From positions 186,001 to 250,000 of the forward strand of contig CAVTXI010000004.1 of the NCBI GenBank assembly GCA_963738615.1: a DNA stretch of 64,000 nucleotides, read 5' to 3'. The notes beneath the pieces are model-generated. The model searched no databases. It was given only the letters and a program-made list of their open reading frames with translations, and was not told where the DNA came from. A program made the translations under genes and the position numbers. Shown piece by piece: positions 17,577 through 26,579 of this stretch (positions within the stretch are counted from its first letter, which is position 1; every line of letters starts with the position of its first letter). The DNA comes from CAVTWY01 sp963738615. GTDB taxonomy: Bacteria > Pseudomonadota > Gammaproteobacteria > Burkholderiales > Burkholderiaceae_C.

Positions 17577-18926
17577 ATGCCGTCGACATACTGCGCCATC
17601 GACTTCGGTACGTCCAACTCCGGCATAGCGCTGCCGGTGGCGCACTCGCCCGTCGGTGCCGTGCGGCTGCTGGAAATCGAACCCGGCCGTCCCACCATGC
17701 CGACCGCGGTGTTCTATGCCGTGGAAGCGCTGGCCGCACACGCGCAGCCGCTGCGCCTGTATGGAAGCGCGGCGATCGCGGCCTATGTCGAAGGCACCGA
17801 GGGCCGCTTGATGCGTTCGATGAAAAGCATCCTTGGCTCGACCTTGGCAGACCGGCGCACCGATCTTGGCGCCGGTCATTCGGTGGCCTATCTCGATGTC
17901 GTCGCCGGGTACCTGCGGCATTTGAAACAGCGGGCCGAGGCCTACCTGGGGTCGCCGATTGCGCAAGTGGTACTCGGCCGCCCCGTGTTCTTTGTCGATG
18001 ACGATCCGCAGCGTGATGCCAAGGCGCAGGCGGCGCTGGAGTCGGCCGCACGGTCAGTCGGTTTTGACGAGGTGCAGTTTCAATACGAACCGATTGCGGC
18101 GGCGCTCGACTACGAGCAGCGAGCAACGACCGAGCAGGTCGTGCTGGTTGCCGACATCGGTGGCGGCACGTCAGACTTTTCTTTGGTACGCATCGGGCCC
18201 GACAGGCGCTCTCACATCGAACGGCGCGACGACATCCTGGCCAACCATGGCGTGCACGCCGCCGGCACCGACTTTGACCGCCACATCGAGCTGGCCTGCA
18301 TCCTGCCCACCTGCGGCTACAAGAGCCTGGGGCCGGCCGGTCACCGACAGCGTGGACAACGCGCACGCGAGGTTCCCAGCAGGGTGTACTTCGACCTGGC
18401 GACCTGGCACCTCATCAACACCGTTTACGTGCCGCAGCGCGTGAGCGAGTTGGCAAACATGCGCGCGTTCTACGGCGACACACGCTTGCACGACCGCCTG
18501 ATGACGGTGGTGACGCAACGGCTTGGCCACGCCCTGGCCGCGCAGGCCGAGCACGCCAAGATCGATGTCGCCGATGGCGGCGATGCGCCCGTCACGCGCG
18601 TCGTACACGTTGCGCTCGATGCCATCGAAGCAGGCCTGACGGCCGAGGTGACGCACGAGCGCGCGATGGACTCGATCGCCGTCGATCTGGATCGTGTGGT
18701 TGCCGCGGCGCGCGAAACACTGCGCCAGGCCGGCTTGCATCCCGACGACGTCGACGTGCTGTATTTCACCGGCGGCTCGACCGGCTTGTCACCGCTGACG
18801 CAGCGCCTCGCGGGCGTATGTCCAGCGGCGGCGCTGGTACGCGGCGACCGGTTCGCCAGCGTGGCGCAAGGACTGGGCGTGCACGCCCAGCGCACCTTCG
18901 CGCCGGACCGGGCCGCTCGGGTCTGA
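17577..18926 (+). CDS. YegD-like Hsp70 family protein
   Basis: About 449 residues of the Hsp70/actin-fold superfamily, YegD-type. ATPase motifs are complete: phosphate-1 CAIDFGTSNSGIAL at the N-terminus, EPIAAALDYEQ, phosphate-2 VADIGGGTSDFSLVRIG, the YegD-characteristic SRVYFDLATWHLINTVY, and the adenosine motif YFTGGSTGLSPL. There is no substrate-binding domain, so it is not a standard DnaK. ATG 17577 is chosen over the TTG at 17565 because the ATPase strand begins at once. It probably works as an accessory chaperone, in line with the stress genes that follow. Confidence 0.88.
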   Translation: MPSTYCAIDFGTSNSGIALPVAHSPVGAVRLLEIEPGRPTMPTAVFYAVEALAAHAQPLRLYGSAAIAAYVEGTEGRLMRSMKSILGSTLADRRTDLGAGHSVAYLDVVAGYLRHLKQRAEAYLGSPIAQVVLGRPVFFVDDDPQRDAKAQAALESAARSVGFDEVQFQYEPIAAALDYEQRATTEQVVLVADIGGGTSDFSLVRIGPDRRSHIERRDDILANHGVHAAGTDFDRHIELACILPTCGYKSLGPAGHRQRGQRAREVPSRVYFDLATWHLINTVYVPQRVSELANMRAFYGDTRLHDRLMTVVTQRLGHALAAQAEHAKIDVADGGDAPVTRVVHVALDAIEAGLTAEVTHERAMDSIAVDLDRVVAAARETLRQAGLHPDDVDVLYFTGGSTGLSPLTQRLAGVCPAAALVRGDRFASVAQGLGVHAQRTFAPDRAARV

Positions 18927-19066
18927 GCGTTCAGTCAGTCACCGCGAGATCGAACGCGCCCTTCGACGTGATGGTCACCAGCCCCTGTGAGCAGAGCCAT
19001 GCACCGCGCGTCGAGGAACGACCTGCACCGCGTTGCGCGCCGGGAAAGCTGACGTTGGCCCGGGCG

Positions 19067-19858
19067 ATGTTTTTCGAGCGCTTCTTCTTGGCGTGGATCG
19101 CGTGCACCGTGGCGGTTGCGGTGCATGCGCAAACCATCCAGCAGCCGCAGGACCTGGCCGCCGCCTACGCACGCGAGGTCGATCGAAGGCTCGAGCTGCC
19201 ACCGCTCGAGCAGGCGCAGTACGCACTGCGGCTTGCGCGTGCGCTCGTTGCTGCGAACCCGAGCATCGAGCGCGATCAGCTCGTGGTGCTGGTTGACCGC
19301 GATGCGCGGGTGCAGGCGGCGATGGTCTGGTGGCTTGCGGCCGACGGCGCCGCGGTGTGGATCGGCGCGTCGCCGGCATCGACCGGACGGCCCTCGGGCT
19401 TCGAGCACTTCGAGACGCCGCTGGGCATCTTCGACCACTCGCTCGAGAACCCGGACTTTCGCGCCGAAGGCACGCGCAACGAACTCGGCATCTGCGGCTA
19501 CGGCCGCAAGGGCATGCGCGTGTACGACTTCGGCTGGGTGATGGCGAAGCGCGGCTGGGCGCCCGGCGAGCAGCTGATGCGATTGCAGCTGCACGCCACC
19601 GACCCGCAGCGGCTCGAGCCGCGGCTGGGCGAACGCGCGTCCAAGGGCTGCATCCGCATCCCGGCGACGATGAACACCTTCATCGATCGCTACGCCGTAC
19701 TCGATGCGGCGTACGAAGACGCGCTGGCGCAGGGGCGCAAGTTCTGGGTGCTGCGTCCCGACCGCGAACCCACGCCGTGGCCGGGGCGGTATCTTGTCGT
19801 CGTCGATTCGAAGCGCAGCGCACGACCAGCGTGGGCCGCGCCGACGCCGCCACGCTGA
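19067..19858 (+). CDS. L,D-transpeptidase (YkuD domain)
   Basis: About 263 residues, exported (hydrophobic signal to VHAQ). The YkuD catalytic pattern is complete: the His in LQLHATDP and the Cys in RASKGCIRIPA, about 25 residues apart. These enzymes make 3-3 crosslinks in peptidoglycan or attach proteins to it through a Cys nucleophile. Start 19067 is chosen because the signal peptide begins there. It lies downstream of the YegD-like gene and about 60 bp before a cytochrome c gene. Confidence 0.85.
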   Translation: MFFERFFLAWIACTVAVAVHAQTIQQPQDLAAAYAREVDRRLELPPLEQAQYALRLARALVAANPSIERDQLVVLVDRDARVQAAMVWWLAADGAAVWIGASPASTGRPSGFEHFETPLGIFDHSLENPDFRAEGTRNELGICGYGRKGMRVYDFGWVMAKRGWAPGEQLMRLQLHATDPQRLEPRLGERASKGCIRIPATMNTFIDRYAVLDAAYEDALAQGRKFWVLRPDREPTPWPGRYLVVVDSKRSARPAWAAPTPPR

Positions 19859-19918
19859 GCATGCTCAATCGCGAACGGCCCGAGCACGCGCAACATCCGT
19901 CCGAGAAAGGATGCCGCC

Positions 19919-20410
19919 ATGAGCGACCGACACCGACTCCTAGGACATGCTGCGACTGCCGCACTCGTTCTGGTCGTCCTGGCCACAGGCTGCGCGGTCG
20001 AACTGGCGAACACGCAGCCGGCCAAGGAGGTCGCCCGCGCCGCGGCGCCACCGGGCTCCACCGTACTGGGCTGGCGCGTCTTCCAGGACAAGTGCGCGCG
20101 CTGCCATGGCGACAGCGCCACCGGCGCGATGGGTGTGCAACTTCTCGAGCGCGTGCGCACGCTGGGGCCGCGTCGCTTCGTCGACCTGGTGCTTCGGCGC
20201 TACGAGTGGACCTTGCCCGCCGCCCAGGCCAGCACCGAAGGCGCGGCGCGAGAGGCGTTGGTCGAAGCAATGCTGCAGCGCCAGGCCGGCAACTTGACGA
20301 TGCCGGCATGGGAGGGTGAACCGCGCGTGCAGGCTCACATCGCGGACCTGTACGCCTACCTCGCGGCGCGCGCCGAGGGCACGCAGGGTACGGGGCGGCC
20401 GGCGCCTTAG
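19919..20410 (+). CDS. c-type cytochrome, lipoprotein
   Basis: A 163-residue protein with a lipoprotein-type signal (lipobox ATGC) and one haem c site, CARCH, near residue 59; a Met axial ligand is plausible in LTMPAW near residue 126. An AG-rich RBS (GAGAAAGGA) precedes the ATG. It is a small periplasmic membrane-anchored electron carrier. No oxidase or reductase gene is adjacent, so its partner is unknown. Confidence 0.82.
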   Translation: MSDRHRLLGHAATAALVLVVLATGCAVELANTQPAKEVARAAAPPGSTVLGWRVFQDKCARCHGDSATGAMGVQLLERVRTLGPRRFVDLVLRRYEWTLPAAQASTEGAAREALVEAMLQRQAGNLTMPAWEGEPRVQAHIADLYAYLAARAEGTQGTGRPAP

Positions 20411-20438
20411 CGCGGTCGTGCTCGCGAAAGGGAGGGGC

Positions 20439-20790
20439 TCAGCGGAGGTGTCGACTCGGCCCGACACCGAGGGTGCTCAGAACCGCGACGCACGCGAACA
20501 GCGCCCATGCCGCACCGGCAAGAAACGTGAACTCGGCTCCCAAGTGCACCACCAAGCCCGCGGCAAGCAGCCACCGACGGTCGATACGATCGGCAAGGTG
20601 GCCGAACGGAAAAGCGCTGGCGGCGTACACCGCGTTCATCGCCACCATCACCAGCGGCACCAGGCTGTGGATCATCTCGGAGGAGATGTCCATCAACAGG
20701 CTGACGAAGCCAAGCGTCCAGATCGCCGCCGGCAAGCGCGCCGCGTGCGTGCGTGTGCCCTCGGGCCCGGGGGGATCGCCGGGACTCACG
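20439..20790 (-). pseudogene. MFS transporter remnant with large internal deletion
   Basis: The remnant begins like an intact MFS drug or siderophore exporter (LPAAIWTLGFVSLLMDISSE then MIHSLVPL) and jumps directly to the cytoplasmic-loop region of the second half: VMVAMNAVYAASAFPFGHLA followed by DRIDRRWLLAAGLVV. It then ends after about one more helix. In full-length relatives these segments are separated by more than 200 residues, so TM2-TM6 and all later helices are missing. The frame is open, but a transporter of about 115 residues cannot work. Confidence 0.68.
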
Positions 20791-20869
20791 GTTCCTTCTT
20801 CGTCACGATCCCGTCGCAAGAAGCGGCCTGATGGTGTGTCTGCGCGTGCCGCATCCCTCGCGCGCAGCG

Positions 20870-21421
20870 TCAGCGCGCGGCGCGCTGCACGGTGCGTGTG
20901 CGCCGCGGCGCGGGCTTCGGCGCTGCTGCCTTGCGCGTGCGCTTGGTCGCCGGCCGTTGCAGCGCGGCGATGAAGCGATCGAGTGCAGGGTCGAGGTCCT
21001 GAGGGGGCTGCGTGTCGGTCAACGCGAGCGTGGCTTCGGGCGCGCGGCCGCACACCGCCTCGAGTTGCGCGAACGCGCGCTCGGCGCCCGAGCCGCCCAT
21101 GGTGCAGAAGAACGCCAGCTTCGCCGTACCCAGCGAGTGCCTGCGCACCCACGCGCGCACCGGGCTCGACAAGCTCCAGACCCAGACCGGTGTGCCGATC
21201 AGCACGCGCTCGTAGCGTACGGGGTCGCGGTGCGCGCGCTTCAGGTCGGGCGTGCACTGCGTCAACGCTTCGAGCGCGCACAGTGCGTAGCCGGCCGGGC
21301 CTTCGCGCGGCGTGTCGGTGACGATCTCGTCGATGTCGGCGTCGAGCCGCTTCGCGAGCGCTTCGGCGACGCGGCGGGTTTGGCCTGTGCGCGAGTGGTA
21401 GACGACGAGGGTGGTCTTCAT
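20870..21421 (-). CDS. flavodoxin-fold protein
   Basis: A 183-residue protein of the flavodoxin/NAD(P)H quinone reductase fold. The phosphate loop YHSRTGQTRRVAE is at residues 8-20, and the flavin-contact strands IGTPVWVWSLSSPVRAW and FFCTMGGSG follow. The C-terminal 25 residues are Lys/Arg/Ala-rich, which is unusual and might be a nucleic-acid- or membrane-contacting tail. It is a likely FMN electron carrier or quinone reductase. It lies in the minus-strand group with HPF, CBS and GroEL genes. Confidence 0.8.
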   Translation of the reverse strand: MKTTLVVYHSRTGQTRRVAEALAKRLDADIDEIVTDTPREGPAGYALCALEALTQCTPDLKRAHRDPVRYERVLIGTPVWVWSLSSPVRAWVRRHSLGTAKLAFFCTMGGSGAERAFAQLEAVCGRAPEATLALTDTQPPQDLDPALDRFIAALQRPATKRTRKAAAPKPAPRRTRTVQRAAR

Positions 21422-21462
21422 GCTGCCGTGCCTTTCAGGGCTGGATGGGATGGATGATCAAT

Positions 21463-22020
21463 TCAGCGCGCTTTCGATTTCGATGGCGCGATGCGGCGCG
21501 CCTCGCGTCCGGCACGCGTCACGCCTTCGAGAAAGCTCACGGTTTGCCCGACTGCCAGCTGATCGAAGCCGGGGTTCTCGACGTGGCTGCGGTCGAAGTG
21601 GTAGGTCTCGCCCGATTCACCCACGATCACGCCCACGATGACGCCTACGCCGTCGTCCGACAACGCGGTGATGCGCCCAATCAGCAGGTCGTGATGGGCC
21701 TTGGTCTGGTGGCGCTGGCGGCGCGCGTGATCCTCGAGCCGGCGGTCGACGGCGTCGAACGCGCCGTGAATCGCGCGGTGGATGTTTTCGTCGACGTGGT
21801 GCGTACTGACCGCGATCTCTTCGCCGGGCACGCGTACGCGAAGGGTCACCCTGTAGGCGTGGCCGGTGTGATGGCGGTTGCCTTCGGCCTCGACCGCGAC
21901 GTGACAGCTCATCACATCGGGCACCCAATGGTCTAGCTTGTCGGCGCGACGGCGGATCTCGGGTTCGATCGACGGCAACGGCACCACGTCGCGGAAGATG
22001 ATCTGAAGCGGCAGTTTCAC
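21463..22020 (-). CDS. HPF/RaiA ribosome-hibernation protein with cold-shock-like tail
   Basis: About 185 residues. The N-terminal half (LPLQIIFRDV to about residue 100) resembles the S30AE hibernation-factor fold. The C-terminal part has a cold-shock/OB-like strand pattern: RITALSDDGVGVIV, TYHFDRSHV and GQTVSFLEGV. Such fusions bind ribosomes under stress. No ATG suits; the GTG at 22020 is preferred, and an upstream reading would overlap the CBS gene. A 12-bp tandem duplication (21622-21645) gives GVIVGVIV inside the OB-like strand. Confidence 0.7.
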   Translation of the reverse strand: MKLPLQIIFRDVVPLPSIEPEIRRRADKLDHWVPDVMSCHVAVEAEGNRHHTGHAYRVTLRVRVPGEEIAVSTHHVDENIHRAIHGAFDAVDRRLEDHARRQRHQTKAHHDLLIGRITALSDDGVGVIVGVIVGESGETYHFDRSHVENPGFDQLAVGQTVSFLEGVTRAGREARRIAPSKSKAR

Positions 22021-22048
22021 GATGTCGATACCGTGTTCGAACGCACGA

Positions 22049-22591
22049 TCAACGTGGTGTCCACGAAGGCGAAGGTGCCCAGCCCGCCGTGCCGACCGCC
22101 GGCACGCGCAGCCGTGGCGGCGCTGCCGGCACGGGCATGCGCGTGCGCTGCGCCGCCTCGCGTTCGATCGACTTGGGCAGCACCCCCGCAAGCGCCGTCA
22201 ACTGGGCGGCGCAGGCCTGCAGCACGTCGTCGAACGAGACGATACCCACCAGGTGCCCCTCGGCGTCGCGCACCAGCAGGCGGCGCACGCCGGCCGACTG
22301 CATCAGTGCGATGACCGCGCCCAGATCGGCGGCATCGGGCACGCTGTGCAGCACGCGGCCGTCGATCAGGCGTGCGACCGGCTCGCGCGCCGCATCGGCA
22401 CCGCGCGCCATCGAATCGACGACCAGGTCGCGGTCCGTGACGATACCCACCGCCCTCGAGCCTTCGGGGGTCGATTGCGTGATCACGACGCTGCCGACGT
22501 GATGCTTGCGCATCAAGCGCGCCGCCTCCTGCTGCGGTTCGCCGCCGTCGAGCGTGACGAGTTCGCGCGTGCAGATCGAAGCCAGGTCCAT
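22049..22591 (-). CDS. two-CBS-domain protein
   Basis: A 180-residue protein with two CBS motifs: the first about residues 8-65 (ARLMRKHHVGSVVI, GIVTDRDLV), the second about 75-130 (MQSAGVRRLLVRD, LVGIVSFDDVL). CBS pairs bind adenine nucleotides and act as energy sensors. The tail after residue 145 is Pro/Arg-rich. It lies 22 bp downstream of groEL and just upstream of the HPF gene, a grouping seen in betaproteobacterial low-oxygen or stress clusters. Confidence 0.85.
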   Translation of the reverse strand: MDLASICTRELVTLDGGEPQQEAARLMRKHHVGSVVITQSTPEGSRAVGIVTDRDLVVDSMARGADAAREPVARLIDGRVLHSVPDAADLGAVIALMQSAGVRRLLVRDAEGHLVGIVSFDDVLQACAAQLTALAGVLPKSIEREAAQRTRMPVPAAPPRLRVPAVGTAGWAPSPSWTPR

Positions 22592-22613
22592 GGTCGTTCC
22601 TTCCGTTCGCGGA

Positions 22614-24245
22614 TCAGTACTCGGGCGCTGCCGGCATCGACAGCGCGCCCGGCGGCGGCGGCTTGGCAGCGATCAGGCAGCCGGTGGTCAGCAGCAGCGC
22701 GGCGATCGACGCTGCGTTCTGCAACGCCAGGCGCGTGACCTTGGCCGGGTCGATCACGCCCATCTCGACCAGGTCGCCCCAGGCGCGCGTCTGCGCATTG
22801 AAGCCGTAGGCGCCGTCGCCGGCGGCCACCTGCGAGAGCACGACCGAGTCTTCCTCGGCAGCGTTGCGCACGATCTGGCGCAACGGCTCTTCGAGCGCGC
22901 GCTCGACGAGGTGCATGCCTGCGGCAATGTCGGGGTTCGGTTCGTGAAGGTCGGCCAGCACGCGCCGGCAGCGCACGAGCGCGACGCCGCCGCCCGGAAC
23001 GATGCCCTCTTCGACCGCGGCGCGCGTGGCATGCAACGCGTCTTCGACGCGGATCTTGCGCTCCTTCATCTCGGCTTCGGTCGCCGCGCCGACCTTCACG
23101 ACCGCGACGCCGCCCGCGAGCTTCGAGGCGCGCTGCTCGAGCTGCTCGCGGTCGTACTTGCCGATCGATGTGTCCGTCTTGTCGTCGAGCGCCTGCCTGA
23201 TCCGCGCCACACGCGCGGCGATCACCTTCGCGTCACCCGCGCCGCCAATCACCGTGGTGTGGTCCTTCGTCACCTCGACACGCTTGGCGCGGCCGAGGTG
23301 CAGGAGCGTGACCTTGTCGAGCGACAGGCCCACCTGTTCGCTGATGACGTGGCCGCCAGTCAGGATCGCCAGGTCTTCGAGCATCTCGCTGCGCCGCTCG
23401 CCGAAGCCCGGAGCGCGCACCGCGCAGCACTTCAACACGCCGCGCAGGTGGTTCACCACAAGCGTCGCCAGCGCGTCGCCGTCGATCTCTTCGCACACCA
23501 CCAACAGCGGCGCGCCCTGCTTAGCCACCAGCTCCAGCGTGGGCAGCAGGTCCTTGACGGCAGCGATCTTGCGGTCGGCGAGCAGGATCACGGGCTCGTC
23601 GAGCACCGCCACCTGTTTGTCGGGCTGGGTCACGAAGTACGCCGACAGGAAGCCGCGGTCGAACTGCGTGCCTTCGACAACCTCGAGTTCGCTGACGACA
23701 CCCGAGCCGTCCTCGATCGTGATCGCACCTTCGCGGCCGACCTTGTCCATCGCCTGCGCGATCAGGTCACCGATCGTGCGGTCGTTGTTGCCGGAGATCG
23801 CGGCCACGTGGGCGACTTCGGCCGAGGTCTTGCACGGCTGCGCCAAATGCGCCAGCTCGTCGACCACCTGCTGCGTCGCGCGCTCGATGCCGCGGCGCAC
23901 GTCCATCGGGTTCATGCCGGCTGCGACGACCTTCATGCCTTCGCGCACCATCGCGCGCGCCAGCAGCGTGGCGGTGGTGGTGCCGTCGCCGGCCATCTCG
24001 CTCGTGCGCATCGCGACTTCGCGCACCATCTGCGCGCCCATGTTCTCGAAGGGATCTTCGAGTTCGATCGCCTTCGCCACGATCACGCCGGAATTGACGA
24101 CCGCCGGCGCGCCGAATTCGCGCTCGAGCAACACGGTGCGACCGCGCGGCCCGAGCGTGAGCATCACCGCGTCGGCCAGGGTGTTCACCCCGTTGGCGAT
24201 CTTGTGACGCGCAGCCTCACCGAAGAGCAGGACCTTGGCACTCAT
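22614..24245 (-). CDS. groL: GroEL-type chaperonin, accessory copy
   Basis: A 543-residue HSP60. The start MSAKVLLFGEAARHKIANGV is family-typical; a longer ATG at 24257 is less likely. ATPase features are present: TLGPRGRTVLLE and AGDGTTTATLLARAM with the catalytic Asp, and VPGGGVALVR in the second equatorial part. The C-terminus ends PPPPGALSMPAAPEY instead of the repeated Gly-Gly-Met tail of housekeeping GroEL, and no groES lies beside it. It probably borrows GroES from elsewhere and serves stress or special clients. It is first in a minus-strand group with CBS and HPF genes. Confidence 0.92.
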   Translation of the reverse strand: MSAKVLLFGEAARHKIANGVNTLADAVMLTLGPRGRTVLLEREFGAPAVVNSGVIVAKAIELEDPFENMGAQMVREVAMRTSEMAGDGTTTATLLARAMVREGMKVVAAGMNPMDVRRGIERATQQVVDELAHLAQPCKTSAEVAHVAAISGNNDRTIGDLIAQAMDKVGREGAITIEDGSGVVSELEVVEGTQFDRGFLSAYFVTQPDKQVAVLDEPVILLADRKIAAVKDLLPTLELVAKQGAPLLVVCEEIDGDALATLVVNHLRGVLKCCAVRAPGFGERRSEMLEDLAILTGGHVISEQVGLSLDKVTLLHLGRAKRVEVTKDHTTVIGGAGDAKVIAARVARIRQALDDKTDTSIGKYDREQLEQRASKLAGGVAVVKVGAATEAEMKERKIRVEDALHATRAAVEEGIVPGGGVALVRCRRVLADLHEPNPDIAAGMHLVERALEEPLRQIVRNAAEEDSVVLSQVAAGDGAYGFNAQTRAWGDLVEMGVIDPAKVTRLALQNAASIAALLLTTGCLIAAKPPPPGALSMPAAPEY

Positions 24246-24489
24246 GCCGACGATCATCGGCGGCGGTGCCTGTGCTCGAGTTGACGGCGCTCAACGTCGG
24301 GCCGTCCTTGGACGCGAATGCGAAGATGTTCAGTCAGCCACCCACGAGCGCACCAGCCTTGCGCGGGCTCAATCGCTCGGCCGCCGCGAGCTGTAGCGCC
24401 GCTCATCGGTCTGTCGATCGGCCACGGCGCGGCCATCGGCGCGCTGAGCCGTATTGAAGATCGCCATGAAAGACGCGCTCGGCTCGGGC
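24246..24489. other. intergenic region between groEL and rraA-like genes
   Basis: About 240 bp without a convincing gene. It should contain the groEL promoter on the minus strand and the end of the RraA-like gene. No clear CIRCE or sigma-32 site could be picked out by eye. Confidence 0.4.
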
Positions 24490-25176
24490 TCAGTTGTTGC
24501 AACGCGCCTCGAGCGCGTCGATGAACGACCGGTCCCAACGACCTTCCTTCATCGCCTGGATCGTCTTCGCTTCGCTCACAAGGACGGCGCGCGCTTTTTC
24601 GATCAGGTCCTGCACGCCGCTGCCCTGCGTGTCTGGCGGAATTGCCAGCAAACCGTCCTGGTCGCCGCAGACGATGTCGCCCGGGTTGATCACCATGCCG
24701 CCGATGCTGACCGGCACGTTGATCTCGCCCGGGCCGTCTTTGTACGGCCCGCGGTGCGTGACGCCGCGCGCGTAAACCGGGAAGTCTTTCGCGCGAATCT
24801 CGGCCACGTCGCGGATCGCGCCGTCGATCACCACGCCCGACAGGCCGATGGTCTGCGCATAGAAGGTCAAGATGCCGCCGACGATTGCGTTGTTCAGGTC
24901 GCCACCCGCATCGATCACGAGCACGTCACCCGCGCGGCAGAACTCGAGCGCGCGCAGGAACGTCAGGTTGTCGCCGCCGCGCGATTTAGCGGTCACCGCC
25001 GTGCCGGCCATCGTTTTGTCGCTCGGCTTGTGATACGGGTGGATGTTCAGCGTGCCGGTGTTGCGATGCATGTTGTCGCTGAGTGCTGCGACCGGCAGTT
25101 CACGCAGCGCGGCCAGGATGTCGGCTGGAGCCTGCGGCGCCGAAGGGTTCTTGCGCAGGGCCTTGTACGTAGTCAT
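24490..25176 (-). CDS. RraA/HMG-CHA aldolase family protein
   Basis: A 228-residue protein of the RraA-like fold, which includes 4-hydroxy-4-methyl-2-oxoglutarate/4-carboxy-4-hydroxy-2-oxoadipate aldolases. The core pattern is clear: VIDAGGDLNNAIVGGILTFY followed by VVIDGAIRDVAEI, giving the Gly-rich loop and the Arg-Asp pair used for metal and substrate binding. It lacks the short size of true RraA (about 160 residues), so an aldolase or decarboxylase of aromatic-degradation type is more likely. ATG 25176 lies just upstream of an aminotransferase tail fragment. Confidence 0.82.
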   Translation of the reverse strand: MTTYKALRKNPSAPQAPADILAALRELPVAALSDNMHRNTGTLNIHPYHKPSDKTMAGTAVTAKSRGGDNLTFLRALEFCRAGDVLVIDAGGDLNNAIVGGILTFYAQTIGLSGVVIDGAIRDVAEIRAKDFPVYARGVTHRGPYKDGPGEINVPVSIGGMVINPGDIVCGDQDGLLAIPPDTQGSGVQDLIEKARAVLVSEAKTIQAMKEGRWDRSFIDALEARCNN

Positions 25177-25192
25177 GGTGTGATCTCGCGGC

Positions 25193-25305
25193 TTATTGAA
25201 GTTCGACGATGGCCTGCGCCATGCGCTTGCAGCCTTCTTCGAGATTCTGGATCGATGTCGAGATGCAGAGCCGCAAGGTGTCGCGAAGGTTCAAACGACT
25301 CTGGG
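25193..25305 (-). pseudogene. C-terminal tail of a lost aminotransferase
   Basis: The minus strand reads LRDTLRLCISTSIQNLEEGC followed by KRMAQAIVELQ and a stop. This is the typical last segment of a class I PLP aminotransferase (the LRLCIST...EEGC pattern). The rest of the enzyme is absent: upstream lies a different, plus-strand hydrolase. It is probably a deletion scar. Confidence 0.55.
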
Positions 25306-25349
25306 CGCAGAGCGCACACTCTGAGCGGACCCCCTCGGAGAAACCGAAC

Positions 25350-26373
25350 ATGACCATTCGCAACTTCATTGCCACTGCCGCCGTGGCGGTGTTTGGCTTC
25401 GCAGCCTGCAGCCCGGTCATTGCGTTCGAGGTCGGCTGGCGTTCGATGACCGTGCCCGCCGCGGCGGCCGGCCCGCCGATTCCGTTGGCCCTGTGGTACC
25501 CGGCCGAGGCCGGTGCGGCCGTTCGCAACGTTCCCATGGGTCCCTTCGGCGTACGCGCCGCACCCGGTGCCCCGGCGACAGCGGGCGTTCGCGGGCTCAT
25601 CGTGCTGAGCCACGGCACTGGCGGCACCGAGCTCGGCCATGCGCGCCTGGCCGAGGCGCTGGCTGCGCATGGCTACCTCGTCGCGGCGTTGCGCCACCCC
25701 GGCGACAACTGGCAGGACCCGTCGCTGCGCACACAAAGGGGGGAGCAGTACTTCGACGAGCGCCCGCGGCAGGTCAGCCGGGTGATCGACACGATGCTGG
25801 CTGATGCGGCGTGGAGCTCTCGAATCGCGCGCGATGCGCGCGGCCCGCGTGTGGGCGCCATCGGCCACTCGGCGGGCGGCTATACGGTCGATCGCACTTG
25901 CCGGCGGGCAGCCAGCACCGCAGCGGATCGCGACGCATTGCCGCGAGCACGGCGCCGACGACCCGGTCTTCTGCGGGCTGTCGCGCGGCACATCGGCCCC
26001 CTCGTCGCAGCCGGCCACCGGGGCGCCGCTGATGGATGCCCGCGTGCGCGCCGTCGCGGCCCTGTCGCCGCTGGGCGTGGTCTTCGACCCCGAGTCCTTG
26101 CGTCGCGTGACCACGCCAGTGGCGATCTGGGTGGCCGATCTCGACCGCTTCCTGGTACCGCGCTTCCACGCTGAATGGCTCGCGCGGCAGCTGCCCTCGA
26201 CCGCGTTGCGCCGGGTGCCGAACGCCTGGCACTACGCCTTCATGGATGCGCCCACGACGCCGATTCCCTCGCCCGACGGTGACCTCGCAGCAGACCCGCC
26301 GGGCTTTGACCGCAGCCGCTTCCTGGATCAGCTCGGCCGGGAGCTGGGCGGCTATTTCGACGCCAACCTGTAG
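25350..26373 (+). pseudogene. alpha/beta hydrolase (dienelactone/PAF-AH-like), frameshifted
   Basis: An exported hydrolase with a signal peptide (to about residue 25, VIAFEVGWR) and a clear GGAG RBS. The first part holds the oxyanion region VLSHGTGGTELGHARLAEAL and the nucleophile elbow IGHSAGGYT. Just after that, near 25888, one extra base shifts the frame; the rest continues in the next frame (IALAGGQPAPQ, then MDARVRAVAALSPLGVVFDP, a likely Asp region, and a His in NAWHYAF) to 26373. With the indel repaired it gives about 340 residues, a normal length. The substrate, an ester or lactone, is unknown. Confidence 0.75.
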
Positions 26374-26579
26374 CCACCGCGAGCCACCACATCAGCTCGG
26401 CGCTCGCACCGGGGCCGCAGCGGCCTCAGCGTTCGGCTCGGCCGTGCCGGTGTCCGGAATCGACCCACAGCGGTCCGTCAAGCTGACCTTTTCGGTCCCC
26501 CAATGCGGTCCTTCGGCGGGTGCCCGTATCGAACGAACTTGGACCCAAGTGAGTCGATTCTCGGTTGGCGCCAACACGG

